15,325 nt of DNA, taken from positions 1 through 15,325 of the forward strand of contig JAFADM010000515.1 of NCBI GenBank assembly GCA_023424865.1. The letters run 5' to 3'. Of this stretch, positions 6,750 through 14,056 are shown in pieces (position 1 is the first letter of the stretch; each line of letters begins with the position of its first letter). The position numbers and the translations under genes were made by a program. This DNA comes from Bacillota bacterium. GTDB lineage: Bacteria > Bacillota_A > Clostridia > DSM-8532. The notes beneath the pieces were generated by a model. The model ran no database searches. It was given only the letters and a program-made list of their open reading frames with translations, and was not told the origin of the DNA.

Positions 6750-6781
6750 TAGCTTATGTTTCCCCCCGGCAACGGTTTTTT
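6735..6781 (+). terminator. Candidate agrD terminator overlapping its 3' end
   Basis: AAAAAACC (6735-6742), inside the last agrD codons, pairs with GGTTTTTT (6774-6781); GTT/AAC extends the stem past a one-base bulge. The T run forms the 3' arm and tail. Intrinsic terminator by inspection; the loop is long (about 25 bases). Confidence 0.45.
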
Positions 6782-6801
6782 ACGAATGATTAGTCTGTGA
6801 T

Positions 6802-6832
6802 AATAGTAGTCTCACCAAGCGAGGCTACTATT
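6802..6832. other. 12-bp inverted repeat downstream of agrD
   Basis: AATAGTAGTCTC (6802-6813) and GAGGCTACTATT (6821-6832) form a 12-bp stem with one G-U pair around ACCAAGC. Only TTT follows on the plus strand and no T run on the minus strand, so it is a weak terminator candidate. It lies between the convergent agrD and acetyltransferase genes. Confidence 0.5.
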
Positions 6833-6920
6833 TGCACGTCCGCCTCCTTTTTGACCGCAAAAAACAGAGTATTCTAACCTGTTAACACCCTTTTATCAAG
6901 GAAACACTTCCGTCTCCGCC

Positions 6921-7373
6921 TCAGAGTACTTTTCTCATACACACACTGTTTTCGTTCCCTATATAGGGTTCATAGTTTTCTGTAATTTCATAACCGCACT
7001 TTTTATACAGTTCAATGGCTTCCGGCTGCTTTATTCCGGTTTCCAGCACGGCATAGGTAAAGCCCGCACCTTTAATCCTTTCTTCCAGCTTATCAATGAC
7101 TAATTTGGATAAGCCCTGTCTCCTGTATTCGGCTTTCACAAACACTCTTTTTATTTCCGCTGTATCAGTCCTGTGTTTTTTAAACGCTCCACAGGCAACC
7201 GGCAGCCCATCCTTATAAACAATAACCACATCTACTATGGGCGCCAATTGATTGTGCTGGGTATATTGCTGCTGCTGCTCGCCGTATCTTTCATAAAGAT
7301 CCTTATCCAAAAGTCCTGTCAGCGATATAAAATCATCGTTATGTCGATCCGCAACAATTACTTCAATACCCAT
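6921..7373 (-). CDS. GNAT family N-acetyltransferase (150 aa)
   Basis: Acetyl-CoA dependent N-acetyltransferase of unknown substrate. Seen: beta strands VVIVYKDGLPVACGAFKKH, then motif A, EIKRVFVKAEYRRQGLSKLV (residues 73-92), whose RRQGLS is the acetyl-CoA pyrophosphate loop (Arg/Gln-x-x-Gly-x-Gly/Ala type). Motif B is ELYKKCGYEI (121-130) and the end CMRKVL closes the fold. Length is typical for a single GNAT domain. GGAGG at 7387-7383 lies about nine bases before the ATG at 7373. It converges on agrD and is divergent from ktrB; nothing in the context defines its target. Small-molecule acetylation or resistance-like roles are possible. Confidence 0.9.
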   Translation of the reverse strand: MGIEVIVADRHNDDFISLTGLLDKDLYERYGEQQQQYTQHNQLAPIVDVVIVYKDGLPVACGAFKKHRTDTAEIKRVFVKAEYRRQGLSKLVIDKLEERIKGAGFTYAVLETGIKQPEAIELYKKCGYEITENYEPYIGNENSVCMRKVL

Positions 7374-7614
7374 TTGTTATCCTCCACTACTTGCTCCAAT
7401 ACTATGTATTTAATTCCCAATAAAGTTTATTTATCTCAAAATAAAGGTTCTGCTATAAGCTATCCTCATGTAATCCCGAACAGCCTTCTCTCCTGCGCTC
7501 ATTTTCTTATCCCCAAAGGGACGGGTTCGTCCAGTTTCTATGAAGAATATTATGAGCTCTCGCGATAATCCTGACAAGCTTTAATTGTGCTATAGTCCTT
7601 TATTAAACCTGATA

Positions 7615-7669
7615 AGCTGTATTTTAGCTGTATTTTAGCTGTATTTCAGCTGTATTTTGGCTGTACCTG
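7615..7669 (+). repeat. 11-bp tandem repeat, about five copies, upstream of ktrB
   Basis: AGCTGTATTTT repeats at 7615-7625, 7626-7636, 7637-7647 (last base C) and 7648-7658, with a decayed fifth unit, GGCTGTACCTG, at 7659-7669. The 11-base period is about one helix turn, so each unit presents the same face. It may bind a regulator or be a slippage-prone tract that varies in copy number. Confidence 0.85.
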
Positions 7670-7676
7670 TAACAGG

Positions 7677-7714
7677 GGTGAATTCGTGCATTCACCATTT
7701 AAATCGTGTATAAT
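7677..7714 (+). promoter_or_regulatory. ktrB promoter with inverted repeat over the -35 region
   Basis: TATAAT at 7709-7714 has no good -35 at 17 bases (GTGCAT, 7686-7691). A perfect inverted repeat, GGTGAAT (7677-7683) and ATTCACC (7690-7696) around TCGTGC, covers that -35 position. This is operator-like; a bound protein could activate or repress. Confidence 0.5.
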
Positions 7715-7757
7715 AGCACTAAATTTACTCAGATAAGCTGCTAAAAAGGAAACCACA

Positions 7758-9161
7758 ATGATTCAAAAAGGAAAGATACATAAAAACATCCGATGCAATC
7801 CGCCTCAAATTATCCTTGCCAGCTTCCTCCTGTTAATCCTGGCAGGAACCTTACTTCTAAACCTTCCGCTGTCCAGCCGAACCGGACACAGCGCAGGTTT
7901 TCTTAATGCTTTATTTACCTCCACCTCAGCCGTCTGTGTCACCGGACTGGCTGTTGTCAGTACTGAAGCCCATTGGTCCCTGTTCGGGCAGGCAGTCCTT
8001 CTCCTTCTGGTTCAGGTTGGAGCCCTGGGCTTCATGACCATAATGACTTACGGCATGATAGCCTTTCGCAGGCAGATCTCTTTAAAAGATCAGCTTCTCA
8101 TCCAAACCACCTATAATCAAAATACCCTGGGAGGCATGATTAAGCTAGTTAAAAAGGTTGTCATCTATACTTTTGCAATTGAGAGCATTGGAACCGTTTT
8201 GCTGACCCTGGCCTTTCTCGTTTCAGAACCCATTGGATTTGCTGAAGCCTTGTTCAAAGGCGTCTTCCATGCCATATCGGCTTTTTGCAACGCAGGATTT
8301 GACATTTTGGGCAACAACAGCCTTATCCCCTACAGCAGCAATGTTCCGGTGCTTCTTATCATGATGGTCTTAATTATTGCCGGAGGCCTTGGTTTTACGG
8401 TTTTGGCCGAGCTTCACGAATGTATTCTCAACCCAAAACGGCAATCCCTGCGAATCCGGTTAATCCGTCTGTCCCTCCACTGTAAAATTGCTCTCACCGT
8501 TACCGGGGCGTTAATTTTCAGCGGAATGATAATTTTTATGCTTTTGGAATGGTCCAACCCAAAAACGCTGGGACCTCTCTCTATTTTGGGGAAAGCGGGT
8601 GCTGCCCTGTTCCAGTCGGTAACCCTGCGCACAGCGGGGTTTGTTACCTTTGACCAGGGTGGGCTGACAGAAGCCTCCCAATTTGTGTCCTGTCTGTATA
8701 TGCTTGTGGGCGGTTCGCCTGCGGGAACTGCCGGAGGCATAAAAACGGTTACGCTGGGCGTCATTCTCATTGCCATGCTATCTGTTTTTAAAGGCAATAA
8801 CCGCATTGAGGCTTTCGGAAGAACCCTTCCCCTAAATTTGCTGCAAAAGGCACTGACGGTAGCCGGCACCATGTTTATTGTGGTGGTTGTATCCACATTG
8901 CTTTTATACTTTACAGAAAAAGGAAACCCCCTTGCCCCTACTTTTCTCGACCTGTTGTTTGAAAGCAGCTCTGCTGCCGGGACAACAGGTATAACAGTGG
9001 GAATAACCCCTTTTCTGTCTGTTCCGGGCAAGTTTTTAATAATTCTTTGCATGTTTTTAGGGCGTCTGAGCCCCGTGGCTGTGGTTTTCGCGTTGAATAT
9101 GAGATCAAACAATGGAAAAAGCACCACCGGATATATTGAAGAACATGTGATTATTGGATAG
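7758..9161 (+). CDS. ktrB: KtrB/TrkH-type potassium channel subunit (467 aa)
   Basis: Integral membrane K+ translocating subunit of the Trk/Ktr/HKT superfamily, with four M1-P-M2 units. The four filter segments are visible, each with its key glycine: AVCVTGL (58-64), AFCNAGF (175-181), TLRTAGF (289-295) and SAAGTTGIT (405-413). The intramembrane gating loop in unit three is GGSPAGTAGGIKT (318-330). ALNMRS and a short C-terminal tail complete the KtrB form. AAAAAGGA (7743-7750) lies seven bases before the ATG. The ktrA gene starts 13 bases after the stop, so the two make an operon, as is standard for KtrAB. Coupling ion (usually Na+) is known for the family and not shown here. Confidence 0.95.
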   Translation: MIQKGKIHKNIRCNPPQIILASFLLLILAGTLLLNLPLSSRTGHSAGFLNALFTSTSAVCVTGLAVVSTEAHWSLFGQAVLLLLVQVGALGFMTIMTYGMIAFRRQISLKDQLLIQTTYNQNTLGGMIKLVKKVVIYTFAIESIGTVLLTLAFLVSEPIGFAEALFKGVFHAISAFCNAGFDILGNNSLIPYSSNVPVLLIMMVLIIAGGLGFTVLAELHECILNPKRQSLRIRLIRLSLHCKIALTVTGALIFSGMIIFMLLEWSNPKTLGPLSILGKAGAALFQSVTLRTAGFVTFDQGGLTEASQFVSCLYMLVGGSPAGTAGGIKTVTLGVILIAMLSVFKGNNRIEAFGRTLPLNLLQKALTVAGTMFIVVVVSTLLLYFTEKGNPLAPTFLDLLFESSSAAGTTGITVGITPFLSVPGKFLIILCMFLGRLSPVAVVFALNMRSNNGKSTTGYIEEHVIIG

Positions 9162-9174
9162 AGGAGCGCACACA

Positions 9175-9822
9175 ATGGCAAAGTTAGCAAGAAGAAAAAA
9201 AGCGACCCAATTCGCCGTACTGGGGATGGGACGATTCGGTTTAAGTATTGTACAGACACTCTCGGAGTATGATGTAAATATATTGGCCTGCGACAGGGAT
9301 GCCAATCGCTTAAAGGATGCGGAGGAATACGCCACCCACCTCATACAGGCGGATGTTTCTGTTGAGAGCGCTCTGGAAGGGCTGGGACTTGGGAGCTTTG
9401 ATGTGGTTATTTTAGCCATGAGCGAGGATTTTGAAACCTCTCAGATGGCTGCCATGATAGCCAAGGAGCAAGGGGCGAAATACGTCATGGTAAAAGCACG
9501 AAACTACAGGCAGAAAAAAATACTGGAGAGCATCGGCGTGGACCGTGTGGTGCTTCCGGAGCATGAAATGGGAGCCAAAACCGCCCGCATGCTGGTTGGT
9601 TCAAACATTTTGGATGTTCTTGAGGATTCGGAGCACTATACCATAACCGAAATAACACCCCTTGAAGAATGGCTGGGCAAATCCATCCGGGAGGCGGACA
9701 TCCGCCGAAAGCACAATCTTTTCATACTGGGAATCCGCAGGGGCGATAAGCTTAAAATACCGGCCTCTCCTGATCAAATATTGGATGAAAGCGATATTCT
9801 GATTGCTCTCAGCGAGCACTGA
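9175..9822 (+). CDS. ktrA: KtrA: RCK (KTN plus TrkA-C) gating subunit (215 aa)
   Basis: Cytoplasmic ring-forming subunit that gates KtrB in response to ATP/ADP, and to c-di-AMP at the C-terminal domain. Residues about 12-135 form the Rossmann-type RCK_N domain: AVLGMGRFGLSIV carries Gly17-x-Gly19-x-x-Gly22 and Asp40 (ILACDRD) sits at the end of strand two, where the nucleotide ribose binds. QADVS and VVILAMSED are further hallmarks. Residues about 140-215 are the TrkA-C domain (ITPLEEWLGKSIREADIRRK onward, ending DILIALSEH). ATG 9175 is chosen because GAGGAG (9161-9166) lies eight bases before it; the in-frame TTG at 9154 lies inside ktrB and before the ribosome site. Gene context (ktrB 13 bases upstream) supports the assignment. 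Confidence 0.95.
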   Translation: MAKLARRKKATQFAVLGMGRFGLSIVQTLSEYDVNILACDRDANRLKDAEEYATHLIQADVSVESALEGLGLGSFDVVILAMSEDFETSQMAAMIAKEQGAKYVMVKARNYRQKKILESIGVDRVVLPEHEMGAKTARMLVGSNILDVLEDSEHYTITEITPLEEWLGKSIREADIRRKHNLFILGIRRGDKLKIPASPDQILDESDILIALSEH

Positions 9823-9862
9823 CGGGCTTTGAAAGAAAGTGGCAGTCCGAGCATCCTCCGCC

Positions 9863-9892
9863 TTGTCATAATTTTATAAAATAAGCTATACT
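9863..9892 (+). promoter_or_regulatory. Promoter placing the transcript start on the 66-aa gene's ATG
   Basis: TTGTCA (9863-9868), an 18-base spacer, and TATACT (9887-9892). The expected start site, about seven bases after the -10 box, falls at 9899, the A of the start codon. No ribosome site lies between, so the message may be leaderless. Confidence 0.5.
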
Positions 9893-9898
9893 ATCGTT

Positions 9899-10099
9899 AT
9901 GGAAACGAAAAAAAACAACACCATCGATTGCTTTAAATGTGCTTATTATTTTATTACCTGGGATAAGAACCATCCCAGGGGGTGCCGCTATTTCGGATTT
10001 AAGGGAAGCCGGACGCCTTCTTTAGTGGTGCGTCAATCCAGCGGTGAGGACTGTAAGATGTTTACGCCGAAAGGTATTAACAAAGGGGCGAAGGGATGA
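9899..10099 (+). CDS. Small four-cysteine protein, conserved in Clostridia (66 aa)
   Basis: Small soluble protein of unknown function. It has Cys11-x-x-Cys14 (DCFKCAYYF), Cys29 (PRGCRYFGFK) and Cys52 (GEDCKMF), a likely zinc-binding set, with conserved-looking TWD, GFKGSRTPSLVV and SSGEDC segments. I recall similar short CxxC proteins in Clostridia and Bacilli, often annotated hypothetical or misannotated as uracil-DNA glycosylase related; it lacks any glycosylase catalytic domain. Its TGA overlaps the next ATG by four bases (ATGA, 10096-10099), so it is translationally coupled to the exporter genes. It has no visible ribosome site and may be read from a leaderless message. A role with the exporter is possible but unproven. 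Confidence 0.8.
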   Translation: METKKNNTIDCFKCAYYFITWDKNHPRGCRYFGFKGSRTPSLVVRQSSGEDCKMFTPKGINKGAKG

Positions 10100-10857
10100 A
10101 CCAGGAGAAAATACTAGATATATCCATACGGGCCGGCTCCATTCTTTTAAGGTATGGTGCGGAAACCTACCGTGTTGAGGATACCATCGTAAGAATATGC
10201 AAAAGCTATGGTCTTACCTGTGAAGCCTTTGCACTTCCGACAGGTGTTTTTGTAAGTATCAACGGTGAAAGCGGGGCCTCCACCATTGTCAAGCGTATTC
10301 ACTCACGCACAGTGGATCTTACCCGCATCTCCCAGCTTAACGACCTTTCCCGGCGTATTGAACGGGACAAGCCCGAATATGATGAGGTTATTGCTGCTTT
10401 TGACATCATAGCCAATGCCAGGAGCTACTCCAATTTAACCATCCTGTTTTGCTTTGCGCTCACTGCCTTCGCCTATGCCCTCTTATTCGGCGGAAGCCTC
10501 AGTGACGCTCTTTCCGCAACGGTTGTGGGCACTCTTCTGGGCGTTATGCGCATGGTGTTTACGCAAACCATGGGAAGCAGCTTTCCTTTTATTGAATATT
10601 TCGCAGGCGGATTTGTATCGGGGCTTTTGGGCTCCCTGGCCTCCCACCTGTTCCCCACAGCCAACGCCTATGTTGTTATTATCGGCGCATTAACCAATTT
10701 GCTGCCTGGGGTTGCCCTCACAAACGGCATCCGTGATTTGCTTCACGGCGACAGCCTTTCAGGCGTTTCCAAGCTTGGGGAGGCCATCCTGACTGTTCTT
10801 GTTATCGTTGCCGGAACCGGTATCGGTTTGACTTTCTGGCTGATTGGAGGCATATAG
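10096..10857 (+). CDS. ThrE/YjjP-type exporter, large subunit (253 aa)
   Basis: First half of a split ThrE-family exporter (PF06738 type). Residues 1 to about 112 are a cytoplasmic domain with the family signatures LLRYGAETYRVEDTIVRIC and LPTGVFVSI, plus RTVDLTRISQLNDLSRRI. Residues about 113-253 form roughly five membrane helices, with GGFVSGLLGSLA and GALTNLLPGVALTNGIRDLL, the latter a conserved exporter motif. In E. coli the YjjP-YjjB pair is linked to succinate export, and Corynebacterium ThrE exports threonine and serine; the substrate here is unknown. AAGGGG (10083-10088) lies seven bases before the ATG. The partner subunit starts one base after its stop codon, so the two are cotranslated. 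Confidence 0.92.
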   Translation: MNQEKILDISIRAGSILLRYGAETYRVEDTIVRICKSYGLTCEAFALPTGVFVSINGESGASTIVKRIHSRTVDLTRISQLNDLSRRIERDKPEYDEVIAAFDIIANARSYSNLTILFCFALTAFAYALLFGGSLSDALSATVVGTLLGVMRMVFTQTMGSSFPFIEYFAGGFVSGLLGSLASHLFPTANAYVVIIGALTNLLPGVALTNGIRDLLHGDSLSGVSKLGEAILTVLVIVAGTGIGLTFWLIGGI

Positions 10858-10858
10858 A

Positions 10859-11365
10859 ATGCTTCAAATAATGATTAAATACAGTATTCTGGCCTTTTGC
10901 GGAAGCATTGCCCCCGCCATTGTCATAAATATTGAGAAGCGTCTTCTGCTTTGGGCGGGCCTCGGCGGCTCCCTGGGCTATCTTGTGGCCCTGGTCCTTA
11001 ACGGAGGCTCCCCTGCGTTGAATGTTAATCAGATTTTTGTGGGCACTGTAGTAGTGGGTATTTACAGTGAGTGCATGGCCAAAGCCCTCAAAGCGCCCTC
11101 CACTGTTTTCTGCATACCGGGCATCTTCCCTCTGGTACCTGGTATTACGGCTTATCAGACGATACAAAGCCTGGCCGACAATAAAATTCAGGAGGCCTCG
11201 GCTCTTGGAATCAGCACCATTTTTAAGGCCTTTACCATTGCCTTTGGTATTATGATTGTTACAGCCCTTTTTCGTTTTGTACGCAAATCAAGGCTGTTTA
11301 AGAAGCGCAAAAAGCAGGATGCTTCAGTGGATACAACTCCGCCCTCAGAGGTTCCGCCTGAGTAA
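10859..11365 (+). CDS. ThrE/YjjB-type exporter, small subunit (168 aa)
   Basis: Second half of the split exporter (ThrE_2, PF12821 type). It has about five membrane helices and the family motif CIPGIFPLVPGITAYQ (residues 85-100), with NQIFVGTVVVGIYSECMAK before it. After the last helix (about 122-141) comes a basic, then Ser/Pro/Glu-rich tail of about 27 residues (KKRKKQD, then PPSEVPPE), likely cytoplasmic. ATG 10859 is preferred to the in-frame TTG at 10844 because GGAGG (10846-10850) sits eight bases before it. It is the last gene of a three-gene unit and its end faces the AraC regulator gene tail to tail, with only 21 bases between stop codons. Confidence 0.92.
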   Translation: MLQIMIKYSILAFCGSIAPAIVINIEKRLLLWAGLGGSLGYLVALVLNGGSPALNVNQIFVGTVVVGIYSECMAKALKAPSTVFCIPGIFPLVPGITAYQTIQSLADNKIQEASALGISTIFKAFTIAFGIMIVTALFRFVRKSRLFKKRKKQDASVDTTPPSEVPPE

Positions 11366-11386
11366 GAAAGGCCTATACAGCCTCCC

Positions 11387-13699
11387 TTACTCGGAGCAAT
11401 TTTGAATGTATCTGCCGGGAGTGGTTCCTTCTGCCCGGGAAAAGGCCCGGCGGAAGGTTCGGTCATTGGTATACCCTACCTTTTCTGCCAATTCCTCCAT
11501 GGTTATATCCTCTTCCTCCATGATCTCCTTGGCCTTTTTAATTCGAATACGGTTTATGTAATCCAGCAGGCCTTCATTGGTCTGCATTTTAAAAATACGG
11601 GAAATGTGCCTGGGGTTTCGGTTTATCTCCTGGGCAATGGTGCTGATGTTTAAGTTACAGTCCTGATAATGGCTGTTGACATACTTTTCAATTTGCTCCA
11701 CCAGCCTGTTTTCCGTGCCGTCGTTCTGCCTGGCGATAATACCGCATACAAAGGTAAGAAAATCACAAAAATTGTGATAAAGGGTGCAGGCCTCCGAGCT
11801 GGCGGTTAGCGGCTCCAGCTTTGAAACCAAAAGCTTGTTGTGGGGTGCCGTATCCAGTACGGCTTCATAAAAGGCATTCAGCACGGTATTTAAATCGTTC
11901 ATTATTAAAATACGAAACACCGCGAAAGGAAGCGCCGTATTTATTTTATTATCTTCAAACACTTCCTTAATAACGCTCCTGGCCTTTTCATAATTCCCTT
12001 CACCCACGGCAGCGGCCAGGCATTGTGTCCGTTTTGTCCTTTTATCCAAAAACAAATCGGTTCCCTTGAGATCCGCTGTTTGAATAATTCCGCTTCCGCC
12101 GATGATGTTTTTATATTCCAGCGCGTCCAGCACATCGGAATAAAGGATGGAGATATGATTAAAATGCTTCATGGCTTCGCTGACGGCTGCTGTAAGGGGT
12201 ACCGACAGCCGTTCAATAAAAAGCTCGCAGATTTCCGCTATCTGAGCCAGGCCGTTATTGCGCCAAAGCTCCTGCTGCTCCTGGTTTAAATGAAGCAGAT
12301 ACAAAAGAAGCTGACCATCTTCCACCTTGTAGTAGGAATAACCGTTCATTATCTCGGAAAAGACATTGTCTACCGCAAATAAATTGATATTGTAGTATTC
12401 CAGCTCGTCCTGATAGTCGGCGGAGGCTTCATAAGTGAGAGAACCGACGGAGAAGGCAATAAGCGTGAACACCTCTTCCTGAATATCCATATGAAAATAG
12501 GTATTGGCATCCCGGGTGTCAAGATAGCTTTTCCGTCCTTTGAGGCGGGACGGCAAATACCTCTCCCTAAGCTGTTCAGCCTGCTTGGTAAGGGTGCTTT
12601 GCATGGAATGGTTTTCAAAGGCCAACTGCTTATAGGAGTTTTTAATAAGCTCAAATTCGTCGCCTGAGGTGTCTCCGTGGTCGATGATGCTTAAAATGCT
12701 TCCTACGGGCTTGTAGTTTTGGCGCAAAAGCACGCCAACAAGAAAGACACCAAGGATCAGGGATACGGCGAAGCAGCCGACAAAAAGAACACTCAAGGAT
12801 TTGGATGTTTCAAAAAAGCTTGTTTCAGGCGTTATAAGGGAATAGTACCAATTGGTCTGCGTCGATTCACGGTTGGCGTTAATATAATGGTTTCCGTTTG
12901 TATCCGTAATCTTTCCTCCAAGAGGAACTGTGAAATGAAGCTCCTTTATATCCTCAAGAGGAGGCAGCTCATTGCCGAAATAGGTTATTGCTTCCCCCTG
13001 GCTGCCGCTAATGAGCAGGGTGCGATCCGTCAGCCCGTCGGTATAGGCCTTTATTGTGGAAAGGGGGACGGAGACAAAGAAATTGATATTGACAGAGGGG
13101 CGGTTCACCGTATTGGCATAAACAATACAGGGCTCCGTATTCCCCGCCTGCAAATCAGAAGAGAGCATGTAGAAATTCTCATACTCCTTTTGAAGAAGCG
13201 ATTGCCAGTCGTCGTATGACAATTTCATGCCGCTGTTTACCTGACTGCCGTAGAGAGCCATGCTGGTGTTGGCCGTTCCGTTGGTCACAATATAGTTCAA
13301 ATCCCTGAAATAGATTAAAAATTTAAGCTCGTTATTATTGTTATTGGCATAGGCACTTAAGGATTGAACTAATTGAGAGGCTTCGTAGTAAAACAAGGGA
13401 TTCTTATAGGCGTACTGCTTTATAATGGACAGCGGCTTGGTGCTGTAGGCGTAGGCATAAGCCTCCCTGGCGTTGACAAGCAGCTTGTCGATATTGCCCT
13501 GTAGGTTATTGAGTACCAGCTCATTGGCTTTACGGATTTCACTTTGCATGGTGGTAACGGTTACCCGGTAGCCATATATGAAAACAAGATTGGGAATAAG
13601 AAGAATAAGAATATAGGAAACCGCCCATTTGGCAAGAACACTCTTACTTTTCAGCCGATGCTTTTTTGATGACGCGCTGTTCATAGAAAAATCCCCCAT
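11387..13699 (-). CDS. Membrane-anchored AraC-family regulator with extracytoplasmic sensor (770 aa)
   Basis: One-component transmembrane regulator of a type often found beside carbohydrate ABC transporters in Clostridia and Paenibacillus. Layout: basic N-terminus (KKHRLKSKS), membrane helix 1 at about 22-43, an extracytoplasmic sensor region at about 45-297 (Cache-like by position, rich in Tyr and Asn), membrane helix 2 at about 301-325, a short linker, and a long cytoplasmic middle part. At about 663-770 is the AraC/XylS DNA-binding domain: first helix-turn-helix ISTIAQEINRNPRHISRIFK, second MEELAEKVGYTNDRTFRRAF, then TTPGRYIQ. Start: ATG 13699 lacks a clear ribosome site; the in-frame ATG at 13684 has GGGGGA six bases upstream and is a serious alternative (765 aa). 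It is divergent from the lipoprotein gene, which is its likely target. Confidence 0.92.
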   Translation of the reverse strand: MGDFSMNSASSKKHRLKSKSVLAKWAVSYILILLIPNLVFIYGYRVTVTTMQSEIRKANELVLNNLQGNIDKLLVNAREAYAYAYSTKPLSIIKQYAYKNPLFYYEASQLVQSLSAYANNNNNELKFLIYFRDLNYIVTNGTANTSMALYGSQVNSGMKLSYDDWQSLLQKEYENFYMLSSDLQAGNTEPCIVYANTVNRPSVNINFFVSVPLSTIKAYTDGLTDRTLLISGSQGEAITYFGNELPPLEDIKELHFTVPLGGKITDTNGNHYINANRESTQTNWYYSLITPETSFFETSKSLSVLFVGCFAVSLILGVFLVGVLLRQNYKPVGSILSIIDHGDTSGDEFELIKNSYKQLAFENHSMQSTLTKQAEQLRERYLPSRLKGRKSYLDTRDANTYFHMDIQEEVFTLIAFSVGSLTYEASADYQDELEYYNINLFAVDNVFSEIMNGYSYYKVEDGQLLLYLLHLNQEQQELWRNNGLAQIAEICELFIERLSVPLTAAVSEAMKHFNHISILYSDVLDALEYKNIIGGSGIIQTADLKGTDLFLDKRTKRTQCLAAAVGEGNYEKARSVIKEVFEDNKINTALPFAVFRILIMNDLNTVLNAFYEAVLDTAPHNKLLVSKLEPLTASSEACTLYHNFCDFLTFVCGIIARQNDGTENRLVEQIEKYVNSHYQDCNLNISTIAQEINRNPRHISRIFKMQTNEGLLDYINRIRIKKAKEIMEEEDITMEELAEKVGYTNDRTFRRAFSRAEGTTPGRYIQNCSE

Positions 13700-14056
13700 T
13701 TCATTACATTTGCAAGGATTAAGCTATAATCGTTAGGTGTCGTGTCTTGGCATCCCCCAGTATAACAGATTTTTTATTCCTTTTTTACACTTTAAAAAGA
13801 AGTTCAATTAGAAATGACGGACAGTTTTGCATTGGACGGACAAAAGGGGATGTTTACCAAAAGCATATCCTCTTTTGTCCGTATACGGCATTATTGACGG
13901 TTTACCAGATGCCGGAGTTTCGTTACATTTAGTGCATATTGAACCGAAAAGCGCTATGCTTTAGGATCTAAATGAACAGGAGGAAATTTGAGAGTGGAAA
14001 AAAATCGGAGACTACTATTTATGCTGCCAAAGGCAGCCGCGGAATGGAGAAAGCCT
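13700..14056. other. 357-base divergent control region between AraC regulator and solute-binding protein
   Basis: No gene called. It holds the long inverted repeat 13837-13881, a GACGGACA direct repeat (13816-13823, 13835-13842), a GTTTACCA direct repeat (13852-13859, 13900-13907), the palindrome CCGTATACGG and a small hairpin GCTGCC-AAA-GGCAGC (14023-14037) just before the lipoprotein ribosome site. I could not place convincing promoters; TTGACG at 13894 lacks a well-spaced -10. Confidence 0.6.
13837..13881. repeat. 15-bp inverted repeat upstream of the solute-binding protein gene
   Basis: CGGACAAAAGGGGAT (13837-13851) and ATCCTCTTTTGTCCG (13867-13881) are complementary at 15 positions with one G-T pair, around a 15-base loop. 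No T run follows. A third GACGGACA half-site copy lies at 13816-13823. It could be an AraC operator or an RNA hairpin in the leader. Confidence 0.75.

Larger units (their letters stand above)
7374..7757. other. 384-base intergenic region between the GNAT gene and ktrB
   Basis: The left part (7388-7600) holds no gene I recognise. A minus-strand open frame from about 7581 to 7437 (reads GRTRPFGDKKMSAGEKAVRD) has no clear ribosome site or family match and is left uncalled. The right part holds the 11-bp tandem repeats, an inverted repeat and a TATAAT box for ktrB, listed separately. No c-di-AMP (ydaO-type) riboswitch core was recognised. Confidence 0.6.

Noticed and set aside
7437..7581. Minus-strand open frame of about 48 codons upstream of the acetyltransferase gene
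   Set aside because: No clear ribosome site and no family I recognise; it could be a fragment but the evidence is too thin to call.
7615..7669. CRISPR array
   Set aside because: The units are 11 bases and directly adjacent with no spacers; this is a simple tandem repeat.
7430..7757. c-di-AMP (ydaO-type) riboswitch before ktrB
   Set aside because: Such switches often control Ktr genes, but I could not find the conserved core on the plus strand; a covariance-model scan would settle it.
9154..9174. Earlier TTG start for ktrA
   Set aside because: It lies within the end of ktrB and before the GAGGAG ribosome site that serves the ATG at 9175.
8414..9259. A 281-codon open frame antisense to ktrB
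   Set aside because: The plus strand encodes all four KtrB filter motifs; the antisense product is basic, low-complexity and has no recognisable domain or ribosome site.
12719..13219. A 166-codon plus-strand open frame inside the AraC regulator gene
   Set aside because: It is antisense to the sensor region of a clear 770-aa gene and shows no family motif.
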